Source: Pezizomycotina sp. ARF18 (lineage: Eukaryota; Ascomycota). Taken from it: 55,124 bases of DNA. The first letter of the stretch is position 1. Every line of letters begins with the position of its first letter. Of this stretch, positions 12,718 through 29,676 are shown piece after piece. The notes under the pieces are model-generated. The model was not told the origin of the DNA. It saw only the letters and a list, made by a program, of their open reading frames with translations, and made no database searches. The DNA lies in contig AZLU01000095.1 of the NCBI GenBank assembly GCA_002224055.1, positions 1 to 55,124 on the forward strand. The letters run 5' to 3'. The translations under genes and the position numbers were made by a program.

Positions 12718-12777
12718 ACTATTTCCTTTTCCTCTCTAGAGCATAAAGAAACCCTAACTAGAAAAAAGTAGTCTTAT

Positions 12778-12811
<34 letters not shown>

Positions 12812-14128
12812 CCAAGCACAGGTACTTTACCTTGATAAACATTTAGAATTATTGAATCAAATGCGGATATTTCATTAGTCCGCTTCCTCTGTCAATTGTG
12901 AACGTATTATTCATGTTTATCTTCAATCTATGTTTATATACATTTTCAATGTCGCCGGCGTTATTTATAAGTTTTCTTTTTTCTTCTTTTTTTTTAACTC
13001 TTTGTCGCTCTCTTTCTCCCTTTTCTTTCTTCCAGATACGAATCTGGTTTCTTTATAATTATAGTGGTTTTATTTACTGGGAGGTGGAATGTTTACTTGG
13101 TTTTTTTTAAGGATATTACTACCATATAAGCAAAATAATCTAATGGTTCAACATTTATTTTGTTGGAGTTCCTACCACGCATAGTACTGTACGATTCTCA
13201 AAATCGAGATGTACTTTAATATAGATTGTTTGTATGACGTCTCACATCTATATCATATTTATTATGTAGTAGCACTTCGATTCATGTTAGCGCCAACATC
13301 TTCGTTGACTTCGCTTTCGAGGGCGCCCTTTCTATTATAATCTCTCTATGTTTTTTCTCGCTTTGTTCTTTACTTATTTTATTAATCAGGATAAACGACG
13401 TTTGTCCTTGGGAAAAGCTTCAAAAGAAGATATGTCATCAATAGTCTCTTTTAAGTCGCATCGTCTTTAAAAGTACTTTACTACGCATTCTTGTTTTTTT
13501 TTTTTTTTTTTTTTTAAGTTCGTGATTAGACGCATGTCTTAAGCTCCATTACTTCCCTAGCAGGATCAAATATCAGTAGTTCGTTTCATGTATATATACT
13601 TGCATACAAGCACACAATTCTCAAAGTACACATGGTGATCAAATGAAATTAATCAAGGTGGTTCCTAAGGCCGTATTCACTACTAAATCTTTCATACTTC
13701 CACTCTTCCTTTAATCCAAGTGATATCATGATCGAATATATGGCGTCGTATTTCGAGAAGCGTGGTGTTGAACCTTTTCTTTGCGTCCGCGGTTTACTAC
13801 CAATTTCAGGTTTTTCGTTACCGAGATTTTAGTAAAAGGAGGGGGGAAATTGAAATCATTAAAAATTGCCTTTCTGGGTCGCGTAGAATGAAGCCGCGCG
13901 CTGTCGGCTAAAAGAAAAAAGTGTCGTCAACTGCTTGCACAGTTTATATAAGATCAGAGTGTACACCTTTTTTGCGGTTTAAACAGAACGGAAGGAACCT
14001 CCTACGACCCAGTAACATATCCCTCCCCCTTCTCCTGGTCTCTCTCGTTCCTCAGTATACCGCGTATACGCCATCACTTCAAAGCGACGAAGTCCCACCC
14101 GCTCTCCCTTCCATAGTCCTCCGATGCA
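12718..14128. other. Intergenic, T-rich
   Basis: This stretch lies between two genes on the same strand. It has a 33-nt and an 18-nt poly(T) and AT-rich sequence after the DUF4203 stop, and a GC-richer zone from about 13870 that leads into VPS18. No conserved ORF was seen. Confidence 0.6.
12779..12811. repeat. Poly(T) run, 33 nt
   Basis: An uninterrupted run of 33 T, 60 bases after the stop of the DUF4203 gene. This is the longest homopolymer in the window. Confidence 0.95.
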
Positions 14129-17100
14129 ATGTCCTTAAGCCCTTCCGATTTCAACAGCGCGAGCAGGAGCAATGTTGGCGCGGATTCGTGGCGACGACCT
14201 CCATAGACGAACTCACTTCGGAGAATTTGCCGATATTCCAGATCACCCACGTTCGCCTTCAGTTCCAGATCGCGTCGGATTTCGTCGCCGTACAGGTCGC
14301 GAATAATGTCATCGTCCTGGCCCTTGCTTCCGGGAGGCTGCTGCGAATAGATCTATACAACCCACAAGACGTGGACGGTGAGGATACCGTTCTCCTAGCA
14401 TTTGCGTCCTGCAACCAATTGGATGGCGGTTTATATTTTAAATACTAACCTAGGGAGGGAGCCTTGCTGATTGGTAACGGAATCTAGACCTCGATCTACC
14501 AAAAAGACGAGCGAAATAGGGATGATCCGGAGAATGTTCATGGACCCGACCGCGAGCCACCTCCTCATAAGCACGACCCAGGGCGAAAACTTCTACCTCC
14601 ACCAGCGGTCGAGCAAGGTCAAGCACCTCTCCAAGCTGAAGGGTTTACATCGAATCGTGGCCTGGAGCCCGTGCTACCCACGGCTTCCACGCGGGAGATA
14701 CTGATCGGGTCGCAGAACGGGTACGTCTACGAAGTCTATATCGAACCGACGGACGAGACGTTCAGGAAGGACGAGCGGTACATGAAGCAGGTGTACAGGA
14801 TGGCGGATTCCCAAGCTATTACCGGCCTATACGTGGACCTGATACCCGGCTACTCGGACATGAGACGGGTGATCCTCACAACGGCGACGACGATGTTACA
14901 TTTCGTGGGTCGCGTTCCTAGACATGGTCACAATGAGGCTAGCTCGATTTTTCAAGGTTCTTCGAAGCGGAAACTCCGGGTGAGTGAAGGTCTTATCTCT
15001 ACCCCCTCAAAACTTTGCCAAGGCCAAACATTTGAGGATATGATTGTTCGTCGCTGGTACCGATCTGACAGTTATCCATACCAAAGCTCATCAGGAATTT
15101 TCGCCTGCTGCGCAAAGCAATTTGTCTATATCCCCAGAATCTGCCGATGATAACGACCCGAAAGGATATACGCCTGGATTAACGGCGACGGAGTATCGCA
15201 CGGACGCCTTTTCTCCGCGCCAGTAAATTCCGAGCTCGGCAACCTCGTACTGAAGGAGTCGAGACTTCTGCCGCGGTCCGCAATCCCTGGTGTGCCGAAA
15301 TCTCTGTCGTCGGTGGCTCTTACTCATTACCATATCTTGGTACTCGCGGGCAATAAGATATTTGCAGTCAATCGCCTCGACGATAATGTCGTCTTTGAGG
15401 ACGTTGTGGTGAGTATCTATTTGAGGTAGCCTTTCACCCCGGAATGGTAAAAAGCTAAATCTGCGTCCTAAATTTAGACAGCCGATGGATCTAAATACTT
15501 GGGCTCTGCGCGGATCCGAAAGCAGCACGTATTGGATTTTCACAAACGACAGTATCTTCGAGATTATCGTCAAGGACGAAGCGAGAGATGTTTGGAAGAT
15601 AATGCTAGAGCAGGGGTCCTTCGATGCTGCGATGAGGTTTGCGAATACCCGGAACAGAAAGACATTGTTGCTATCGCCTCAGGAGATCATTTAGCTTCGG
15701 CGGGCAGATTTGTGGAAGCAGCCAGCATTTGGGGCAAGAGTACCAAGAATTTCGAAGAGGTTTGCCTGATGTTCATGGAAAAGGGGGAACACGACGGCCT
15801 CCGCAAGTACCTCTTGACCAAGCTCGCTTCGCTTCCGAAGACATCGATCATGCAACGCGTCATGGTTTCTAGCTGGTTGGTGGAAGTTTTCATGCGAAGT
15901 TGAACTCGCTCGATGACACGCTTTCTACTAATCCGAGGGTGCATCTGGAAATACCGCGAACGCTTCTGATCTCCTAGAGTCAGCTCGTGAGGAGTATCAG
16001 GAGTTCGTAAATAAATACAAAATTGACTTGGACCGGAAGACAACGTACGATACAATAAGCAGCCATGGGAGAGAGGAAGAGCTTTTGTACTATGCGTCCA
16101 GCGTTAACGACTACAATTACGTGCTCAATTACTGGATACAGCGGGAAAAATGGGAGGAAGCGTTAAAGGTCTTGAAGAAGCAGATGGATCCAGAGATTTT
16201 CTACAAGTACGCATCTGTGCTTATATCCAACTCGGCAGCTAAAACAGTGGATATCTTGACGAGGCAAACGAACCTCAACCCGAAGAACCTAATTCCAGCA
16301 CTGCTAACCTACGACAAGCTAGCTCGTGTTTCTATCTCGGAGGTAGGTACTGCACTATGTAGTGTGAAACAAGTACTTGATAGTTGTCTGATGCTAATGC
16401 TGCTGATATCCTGTAGAACCAAGCAATCAGGTATTTGCTGTTTGTAATTGATCGGCAAGGAAACATCGACCCAGCAGTCCATAATGCACTCCTGAGCATA
16501 TATGCCGGATCCAGGTGGAGAGATGAGACTGATCTGCTGTTCTTCTTGCGGAAACATGAGAACGATCACATTACGACCAAGACTTTGCGCTGAGGGTGTG
16601 CATAAAGCACGAAAGAGTGCAGAGTTGCGTGCACATATACTCCTCCATGGGCCAATACCTGCAAGCGGTCGAGCTTGCTCTGAAACATAACGACATTGAG
16701 CTCGCAAGTGTTATTGCAAATCGCCCGAGGATGATCCTGCATTAAGGAAGAAGCTCTGGCTCGAGGTTGCTAAGAAAGTGATCACAAAGTCGGAAGGAAT
16801 CAAGTCTGCGCTAGAGGTTCTAAAACAGTGTGAACTGCTCAAAGTAGAAGACTTGATACCGTTCTTCCCAGACTTTGTTGTCATAGATGACTTCAAGGAA
16901 GAGATTTGTTCCGCTTTGGAGGAGTACAGCTACCACATCGACCAGCTGCGGAATGAGATGGACGATTCGGCTAGGACGGCAGAGAATATTCGGAAGGACG
17001 TTTCGCTACTGGATAGACGGTACGCAATCGTCGAGCCGGGCGAACGCTGCCACGTCTGCCGCTACCCTTTGCTTTCCCGCCAATTCTTCGTGTTTCCTTG

Positions 17101-17468
17101 TCAGCACGCCTTCCATACGGATTGCCTCACCAATGAGATAGTGAAGCAATCTGGGCCGTCTATAGGCAAGAGAATAAAGAACCTACAGCTTGAATCCAGC
17201 ACGGTGATGACATCATGGCAGGTGTTGCGGCGGGAGAGGCCCAGTTGTCGAGGAGAGAGAAGGCTGCTGATGAGCTTGATTCGTTGATTGCATCGTCTTG
17301 GTAAGTTAGAAATTGGCGTCTCTTGGGGTATCTAAGCTGTTTAAAATCCTTGCGGAAAGGCTAATGTTTTCACTTATTTGTAGTATCCTGTGCAGCGAAC
17401 TAGCCGTCAAGCAGATCGATCAACCATTTATCACGGACGCAGACGATCGCAATGAATGGGCTGTTTAA
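14129..17468 (+). CDS. VPS18: Vps18/Pep3, core subunit of HOPS and CORVET tethering complexes
   Basis: Vps18 is a shared core subunit of the HOPS and CORVET complexes that tether membranes before fusion at endosomes and the vacuole. The chosen ATG gives MSLSPSDFNSASRSN, matching fungal Pep3 starts. The beta-propeller follows: IASDFVAVQVANNVIVLALA, then DLPKKTSEIGMIRRMFMDPT, then TREILIGSQNGYVYEVYIEP. Next is the alpha-solenoid/CHCR region (VNDYNYVLNYWIQREKWEEA; DPEIFYKYASVLISNSA; PFFPDFVVIDDFKEEICSAL), then a C-terminal RING: CHVCRYPLLSRQFFVFPCQH, AFHTDC, and a final CILC. Introns: 14378-14487 (branch TACTAAC at 14443), 14980-15071, 15409-15477, 16343-16416 and 17301-17383; the last splits the final RING CxxC. 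At least six one-base frame breaks are visible (for example 14668-14670, 14948-14952, 15157-15159 and 15648-15650), each one base short in a run. Confidence 0.93.
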
Positions 17469-17866
17469 ATAATCCTCTTTTAGCCTTGCCTCATCTTTTT
17501 GAATTTTCTTCCTATATGTGTATAAATATACTTGTTATTTATCCTCGTGAAATTAGCGAGTTCTTCATTTTCGTTTACTAGATATCCTCATAACTCTTCA
17601 AAGAAGTTTGCTTGGTCTGCAAAGACCCAATCCCGCGAAACTCCGGTGTGGACTTGGGTGAAATTCATTGTCGCAAACACTTGCAAGCTTTGTATTAAGA
17701 ATGCATGCATGCATGCCCACTATCCTGATTCTTTGCCCCAAACTTAGATAACCTCTAACCGAACTCCTGTTGAATACCTAAAATCTAAAGACCTTCAACA
17801 AAGAAAAACGATATCGTGACAAAAGTGACCATGCTTGCAATATATTATACAATGTGTTTTCTATCG
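17469..17866. other. Short convergent intergenic region
   Basis: About 400 bases between the convergent VPS18 and POP8-like genes. It contains a perfect (ATGC)4 at 17701-17716, which is self-complementary. Nothing else was recognised; it presumably holds both 3' ends. Confidence 0.6.
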
Positions 17867-18663
17867 TTAATCGAAAATATCTCTCCCGCCATTTCCACCA
17901 CACACGCCCATCGCAAATTCAGAGCTCCGCTTCACCATCACCTTAACGACCCTCCCGTCCTTTCCGCCGCCCACCCCGCTACCGCAGCTGAGAACCTGAC
18001 CATATCCATCTTAGGAATCCTAACGAGAGCGGTAGCCTCCTCTCGAAGCCAGTTTCTCTTATTTCGTTTTCACTGGCTCTAACGTTGGAAATTTTCAGAT
18101 CGTGATCCGTAGAAACGGAGTTCCTGTCGCTGCTACCGCCTAACGAGAGTATATCGACGGCGATCGCCATGCCCGTAACGCCGAGAAACTGCGAGAGGGA
18201 AGCGGATATGTTGGAGCGCCAGGTGAGCGCGTCGGGAGGGTACTCTGCGCTGCTGGCTGGTTCTTCGGGTACGGCGGTTGAAAGACCCTATACACAAAGA
18301 AAAGGAAGGGTAGGTCAGTGTACTTTCGTAGAAAAGGCTTTGTTTAGTTAGGACGACAGAGGGTTTACGTACATCTGCAGCGTAAAGTAACCCCAATCCG
18401 GCCTCCGAATCGTATACCGCTGCTCGAGGTCGTCCTCCGTGCGGTTCCTCCGGAGTTGCATTTTCTTCTTCTTCCGCTTGAGTTTCTTCTTCTTTGCTTC
18501 TCACCTTCTGCGCCTTTTGCTTATCGTCGACGTTCTCCTTCTTCTTCTTCTCGGTGGTGGCCTCGCGAGGGGGTTCGTTTTTACTGGCGGTTTCTTTTTT
18601 ATCTTAGTTGTAGCGGGAGGAGGGTGCTTTGTCGGCGGCTCCTGCCCATTGTTGCTGTCGGCC
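17867..18663 (-). CDS. POP8: RNase P/MRP subunit POP8-like protein
   Basis: Pop8 is a small protein subunit of RNase P and RNase MRP, which process tRNA 5' ends and pre-rRNA in the nucleus. The gene has a Lys/Glu-rich N-terminal part (start MADSNNGQEPPTKHPPPAT). The Pop8 pattern follows: RYTIRRPDWGYFTLQMY, an intron at 18288-18368, then GLSTAVPEEPAS and LTWRSNISASLSQFLGVTGM with AIAVDIL. The C-terminal half contains TALVRIPKMDMVRFSAAVAG and ends in GGRDIFD at 17867. This order of a strand with Tyr, a gap, SLSQFLGxTG, an AIxxDIL strand and a late 'xxRIPxxD' strand is what I recall for fungal Pop8. Frame breaks occur in the Lys-rich part and near 18040 and 17960. The start is divergent from ORC2, 818 bases away. 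Pop8 evolves fast, so the family call is moderate. Confidence 0.55.
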
Positions 18664-18844
18664 ATGAGCGAGCGGGTTTGGGGAATATTGTATGTTATTG
18701 AAGCATTAGATGGATGAAGCTTGGGGGAAGTTTTTCAACCGCGTCTGAGATAATAAAAGAAAGAAAAATTCTACCGTTCCGAACTACGTAGCCACTCTCA
18801 CGGCCTTTGACTGATACTCACCATTATCTCTATACTCTACGCTT

Positions 18845-18846
<2 letters not shown>

Positions 18847-18875
<29 letters not shown>
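18847..18875. repeat. Poly(T) run, 29 nt
   Basis: An uninterrupted run of 29 T in the POP8-ORC2 divergent intergenic region. Nucleosome-disfavouring poly(dA:dT) is common in fungal promoters, but 29 nt is long. Confidence 0.95.
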
Positions 18876-18900
18876 CATAATCTTGTTAAAGAAAAAAAAA

Positions 18901-18944
18901 AATAAAATAAATAAATAAATAAATTAAATAAATAAATAAAAAAT
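18901..18944. repeat. (AAAT)n microsatellite
   Basis: A tetranucleotide repeat of the AATA/AAAT type with two imperfect units, just after the poly(T) run and a short A-rich segment. Confidence 0.9.
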
Positions 18945-19481
18945 TAGTAATAAGTGAACAAAAGGGAGGAGGAAGACAGCTAGTCTGCCGCCGTTAGCTT
19001 GCGGCGGACAAGAGAGTAGTCTCTATGGTGACGAGACTAGACAACGAGGATTTAGATAAAATCTAATTTACTCCTTTGGGGGGGGGGGGGGGAGGGTTGC
19101 CGTTAATATTATTTTATTAATATGTATAATAAAAAAGACCCGTCGAAGTGTCAAAGAATTCGGCAGCTGCAACCAGAAACCTCCCTCTATACCAAAGTAC
19201 TAGGTAGCTTAAATTCCAATAGCTTAGCTTTGTGTGTATCGCCTAGCAACCCGCGTTCCTTCCATCTATAGCTCCCGGATATCTTATTCTAAATCATGCA
19301 CCGGCTGCACTGCATTCTCCGGTAGCGATACGTTCTTCATTAGAAGCTCCCCTTGGGAGCAAAAATTACCGTTTAATTTCCTTTCAGTTGATAAGAATTG
19401 CAAACGGGTGTCACAATAGGTAGAAAGGACCTGGATATAGCAACGTGGAGAGCATTCTCCCTTCCTTTCCTCTTCTTAAGA

Positions 19482-21413
19482 ATGGTGAAAAGAAAGAGAG
19501 CCGTGACACCGGATCTTCCGAAACCGGACGAGACGCCGAGCCGCAAGAGCTCAATCCGCAAGGCCCCCGCTTCCGCGCTCGCGACCCCAGCGCCCCCTTC
19601 GAGATCTGCTGCTCGGCGGGTCGCCTTCCATGACGATAACGATGACGAAGATAACATGGAGACGCCGAAGCGGAGGTACAATGCTGCTGATGCGGTCACA
19701 CTTACAGGCACACCTAGCCGTCGCGGTCGTGGTGGTGGCGACCTGGAAGATGGCTACGAAGCTGATCCCCCTATCGTGACAAGCGCTAACCGCTCTGCGA
19801 GGCGGAAAAGCGTGAAGGCCTTGATAACCAGGACCATACTCGCGACGACAGCGGCGGAGAGGACGAGGAGGACGAGGAGGAATTGGAGCGGATGATATAC
19901 GACGACGACGACGACGACGACGATATGGACGAGGACGAGGACGACGCGGAGGAAGGGTCCGAGCGAGACGAGCTTACTGCTGACAACGCCGATATGGATG
20001 TAAAGGAAAGGAAGGTCGAGGGGGCAGCAAAAGGGAAGAAGAAAACGGGTGCTGGCGCTGCTACCCGCCGGAGGAAGAAGGAGTCTTCACCTCCGCCCGT
20101 GCCCCTCACGAAGGGTTCGAAGCTTTCTTTCAGCAGAGCCGGGTGAGGACGAAAGCTTCCGCGTCTACGGTGTCGTCGCTGCCTACCATGACGCCGGAGT
20201 CCTACTTTGCGCAGCTGAAGCAGCTCGTGGACCACCACGCCGACGACGTGGAGAACCTCAAGGCGCTACACGAGCGTAACTTCCAGCAGTGGTCCTTTGA
20301 GCTCTCGCGTGGGTTCAACGTGCTGCTGTACGGCTATGGGTCGAAGAGGCTCTCCTGACCGAGTTCATAAAGTGCGAAGCAGTTGGGGGCAACCCGGTCG
20401 TCGTTGTAAATGGTACCAATCGTCATTAACTTTGAAGGATATTTTCAAACGGTAGCTACGGCGGCAGCAGGGCAGGATCACGGTAGAAATTTGGGCTCAA
20501 ACCCGAATGACATGTTGCAGAGCGTCCTAGTATATTGGACGACATGGTGACAGCACCAACAGCTCATAGTCATACCGATATTTCGTCACCACAGCAGACG
20601 AGAAGGAAGGGCGCACCGAAAGGGAAACAAGCATCGTCCAAGAAAGGAAACGCAAACAGCTCGCGATGACAGTGCTTCTCATATTACGATCCTCATTCAT
20701 TCCTTAGATTCTGCCCCGTTGAGAATTTCCAAGCCCAAGCATACTATCACGGTTGGCCTCGCATAAGCGGATAAGAATTATAGCATCAATTGACCATATC
20801 ATGGCCCCTTACTATGGGATTCTTCTACCTTGTCACTCTACAACTTCCTGTTTCACGATGCGACTACCTTTGCGGCATACACCTTGGAGACGTCGACGGC
20901 GGACGAGTCTGAATCGATCCTGGATGTTCTAAGCGGCGGTGGCTTCGGACGAGGTGGTAAAGGCGGCGCGCGTGGTGTCAAGTTGTACTTGCCAGCTTAC
21001 CGGGTAACGCGAAGGGTCTCTACAGGGTTCTCGTGGCGAACCAGCTGCAAGCAATGGAAGAAGACATGCGGGCAAAGAAAGATGGGTAGTGATCGTACGG
21101 CATCGAGTTCAAGACGCTGTACCAGAAGGCAATGGAAGAGTTCCTATGCAGTAGCGATATGGCGTTCAGGACGCTACTGAAAGAGTTGGTCAATCCCTCG
21201 AGACTTATCTTATATTTTTCTTTGTCATAATTAAAGTTGCGAATTTGCCGTCCATGAGCAATTGACTAACATTAATCCCGTCCCTAGGTTCCACGACCAC
21301 AACATCGATAACTTCCAGAAGGATCTGCAAGGGACGGAAGTTCTCTGGGCACCATTTCGAAAGGATAGCTCGATAGTATACTAGAAGAGATCCTTCTACA
21401 GGCAGATATGTGA
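19482..21413 (+). CDS. ORC2: Origin recognition complex subunit 2
   Basis: Orc2 is a subunit of the six-protein complex that marks replication origins and loads MCM helicase. The protein starts MVKRKRAVTPDLPKPDETPS and has a disordered N-terminal region of about 200 residues. This region contains Thr/Ser-Pro sites and a strongly acidic block (EEDEEDEEELERMIYDDDDD and DMDEDEDDAEEGSERDE). The conserved domain follows: SYFAQLKQLVDHHADDVENL, RNFQQWSFELSRGFNVLLYG with YGSKR, LTEFIKCEAVGGNPVVVVNG, SIDHIMAPLLWD, LYNFLFHDATTFAAYTLET, then YRVLVANQLQAMEEDMRAKK. The last exon, after an intron at about 21190-21289, gives FHDHNIDNFQKDLQ and ILEEILLQADM. About 600 residues fits the family. Several frame breaks are visible, for example after GSKRL at about 20350. 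Its promoter is shared divergently with the POP8-like gene. Confidence 0.9.
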
Positions 21414-23413
21414 AAAACGCAAATTCGAACATTTGATTCTGCATCCGTTTGTCGAATGATCATGACCCGCCGATATATTGTGAGTCAACGCTACTGCTCC
21501 TTTGGAGAAATATCTACAAGTCCAGACGAATGCTTTATTTTTTTCCGCGGGGCCAAATAAAATATTAGAGTTAGATACGAGACAAGACAGTGGTATGTGA
21601 GTCCAACCGGCAATTGTAGATAAAACAAGCGAAAAACAAAACCAAACAAGTTATTTCAAAAAGGCAGGTATGAATTCAAAAGATCCTTGAGTAATCAATA
21701 CCAGGACCAGATATAAGGAAATATTTCCAGGGCCCCGTTTTTTTCACGCCATTAACAATACATCCTTGTAGTTGTTTTCGCAATGGCGAGAAGAAACAGA
21801 AGGCCCAAAAAATTAAAAAATATAAAAAAAAAAAGGCGAAAAAATGACAAGCATGGCAAATCGGCTTTTTCTGCATTATTAGGTTCGCGGACTTATCTGG
21901 ATACTCTTTTTCCTCGTCCTTTCTTCTCTTAAAATGTCTTTTTTCTTGCAACCACAATATCAATGTCTAACATATCTACAGAGTCGATAGGCAATCTCCG
22001 TTCATGTGCCCCAAAAGCCCCCCAAACCGTTTTGATCTGTTTCGTTTCGATCATCCAATTAACGTGAGTTATGGAGACCTGCAGCAATTGCTACAATTTT
22101 CAATTCAATTTATTGAAAAAAAATTTTTTTTTTGGCATTGCCACCCCCGCTTCTCCCCGCAGAGACTAAGGCTAAATGGCGGGAAACGATTGTCCCGTGC
22201 ATTTGAAAGGGAGCTCGCCTCATAATGCCCGCCAGTGAGCCAGCTAGATTCGCTCCTCGCAAGCTCTGGCCTGTTCGGACCATTTACTCTTTTTGAAGGA
22301 TTTAGAGAGAAATATGTAGGGCGAAGGAGCAAAATTAGAGAGCCACTACAACTCGATTGTACCGGTGAACTTCAACGTGAGCCTCAAAAGAAAGGTATCA
22401 CAGTCGCAATCATCGGGTGTATCTCGAACCGTTAGACGGGACTTTCGGGAGAGATGAAAAAATATGAGTCTGAAATTACCTAATAGCTAAACGCCATGCG
22501 GTTCCTTTAAACTCCACATACGGGCCAGCAACGCCGCCAACATGCGTTGGAGAAAGCTTCGTTACGAGCTAGCTTGCTGAAAGGTCGCCCTTCTTTTCTT
22601 TTGCCTTGAACAAAAATCGGCGTGCTGCCAACCCCCAAAATGTCGTTAACAGAGTCAACTAACGACCACATGCATGCCGCCGAATATTTTCGTCCAATTA
22701 GCCATGGATTAGGCCATGATAGGGTTTGATGGAGAGAAGAAAAAAAAGCAACTCACTCTTTTTTTTAACACAAAACGTGCGTCACGTATCCTAACTAGGA
22801 AAGAAAAAAAAAAAAAAAACTTCACAAAAAGGATTTTGTTAAGGGATCAGTCAGCCCATCCTTACTTACTTCTTTAACATCTTCTATCCTTATTATATTG
22901 TTTTTTCATTACAGTAGTAAATGAAAGTATAGTTGTTTCGTTTTCCATTTCTCTCTAATCTTTAAACATATTCATTTTATTTATATTGTTTATTCTTTTA
23001 TTCCTGCATTCTTTTCATTCCGTCGTTTTTAGCTGTTGTTATTCTGTTTTGTTTTTTGGATCTTTGAAGGGGAAAAAGGTTCTTAATGGCCGATTTATCT
23101 TTTTTCTGATCGATCCCCGAACAAACTCACGGGGAATTGGGGAATACGAAAAATAAATAGAGAATCTGCAAAGACATCTACTCTCTTTCCTTTCCCTCTC
23201 TTTCCACTCCCCAACTACCTCTCGTTTTTCAAAGACGAGGAAAGAGAAGGCGAGTGAAGGTGGAGATTCTCATAGGTCCTCAAAAAATCAAAAAAAAGAA
23301 GGAAAATTACTAGTCATATTGTCAGATTATCTTCTTTTGCTCTCTCTCGAGGGAGGGCGTTTACTAATTTCTTAGGTCGTTCTACCTCTGTCCGCTTTCC
23401 TTTCGGTTGAATA
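21414..23413. other. Gene-free stretch between ORC2 and the ABC transporter
   Basis: About 2 kb, AT-rich, with several A/T runs of 9-19 nt. Pyrimidine-rich tracts at about 22860-23060 and 23180-23230 probably lie in the promoter of the ABC transporter. The largest open frames are below 100 codons and show no conserved segment. Confidence 0.6.
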
Positions 23414-29042
<5,629 letters not shown>

Positions 29043-29676
29043 TAGACGTTAAGGATAGTGAACAACAGCAGGGTTCGAGTTCTTAACAAAAAAGAAATTT
29101 TTGGAAAACAGAATGTGTTTTGAAAAAAGGGTTATAATATAGTTTTTTTTCTGCCATTTTTTGGGAGATTTTCCCTCCTATACTAGTAGAATGTGGGGAC
29201 GAATAAAAATACAATTGTTTTTTCGTTTACGTCGTTTTATATGTTGTTACTATTACATGATATTTATTGACCAACCTTGTGCATTTATATTACGCATTGT
29301 CATTTACTGTAAAAACTCGATCATCGTACGATAATTACTTTTGTATAAGTAGCATGTCTTTCTATTAAGAATTAAAGTATATTTCTGAAAAGCTGGCCAT
29401 ATTTTGTCTAATATTCCTAAAACTACGCAGTTCTGGGTTATCGATTAGAGGCTTTAATGTGATGCTACGTGATTAACATCCCAGCACTGGATTAAAGATG
29501 ATCATAAGTCTGTAATTTGACCTATTATGCCGTAACCTTTTCTACACATCTAACTGCTATCACAATTCACTTACGCTCATCAATAAGTTTATATGCACAT
29601 CTTCACGCGCCAATACCGAGAATCTTGCTGGAGAAACAGATAAATTAAGAAAAGATAGAATATGCTGAATATCATC
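29043..29676. other. Convergent 3' region between ABC transporter and ArgJ
   Basis: An AT-rich region of 634 bases between two convergent stops. It should contain both polyadenylation regions. No other feature was recognised. Confidence 0.6.

Larger units (their letters stand above)
18664..19481. promoter_or_regulatory. Divergent intergenic region between POP8-like gene and ORC2
   Basis: This 818-base segment must contain both promoters. It holds a 29-nt poly(T), an (AAAT)n microsatellite and a run of 15 G at 19078-19092. No specific factor site was recognised. Confidence 0.5.

Noticed and set aside
15091-15573. 160-codon minus-strand open frame
   Set aside because: It overlaps conserved VPS18 exons on the other strand and has no recognisable domain.
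14129-17468. Programmed frameshifting as explanation for the frame breaks
   Set aside because: The breaks occur at ordinary runs of 2-6 bases in unrelated genes, without shared slippery heptamers or pseudoknots.
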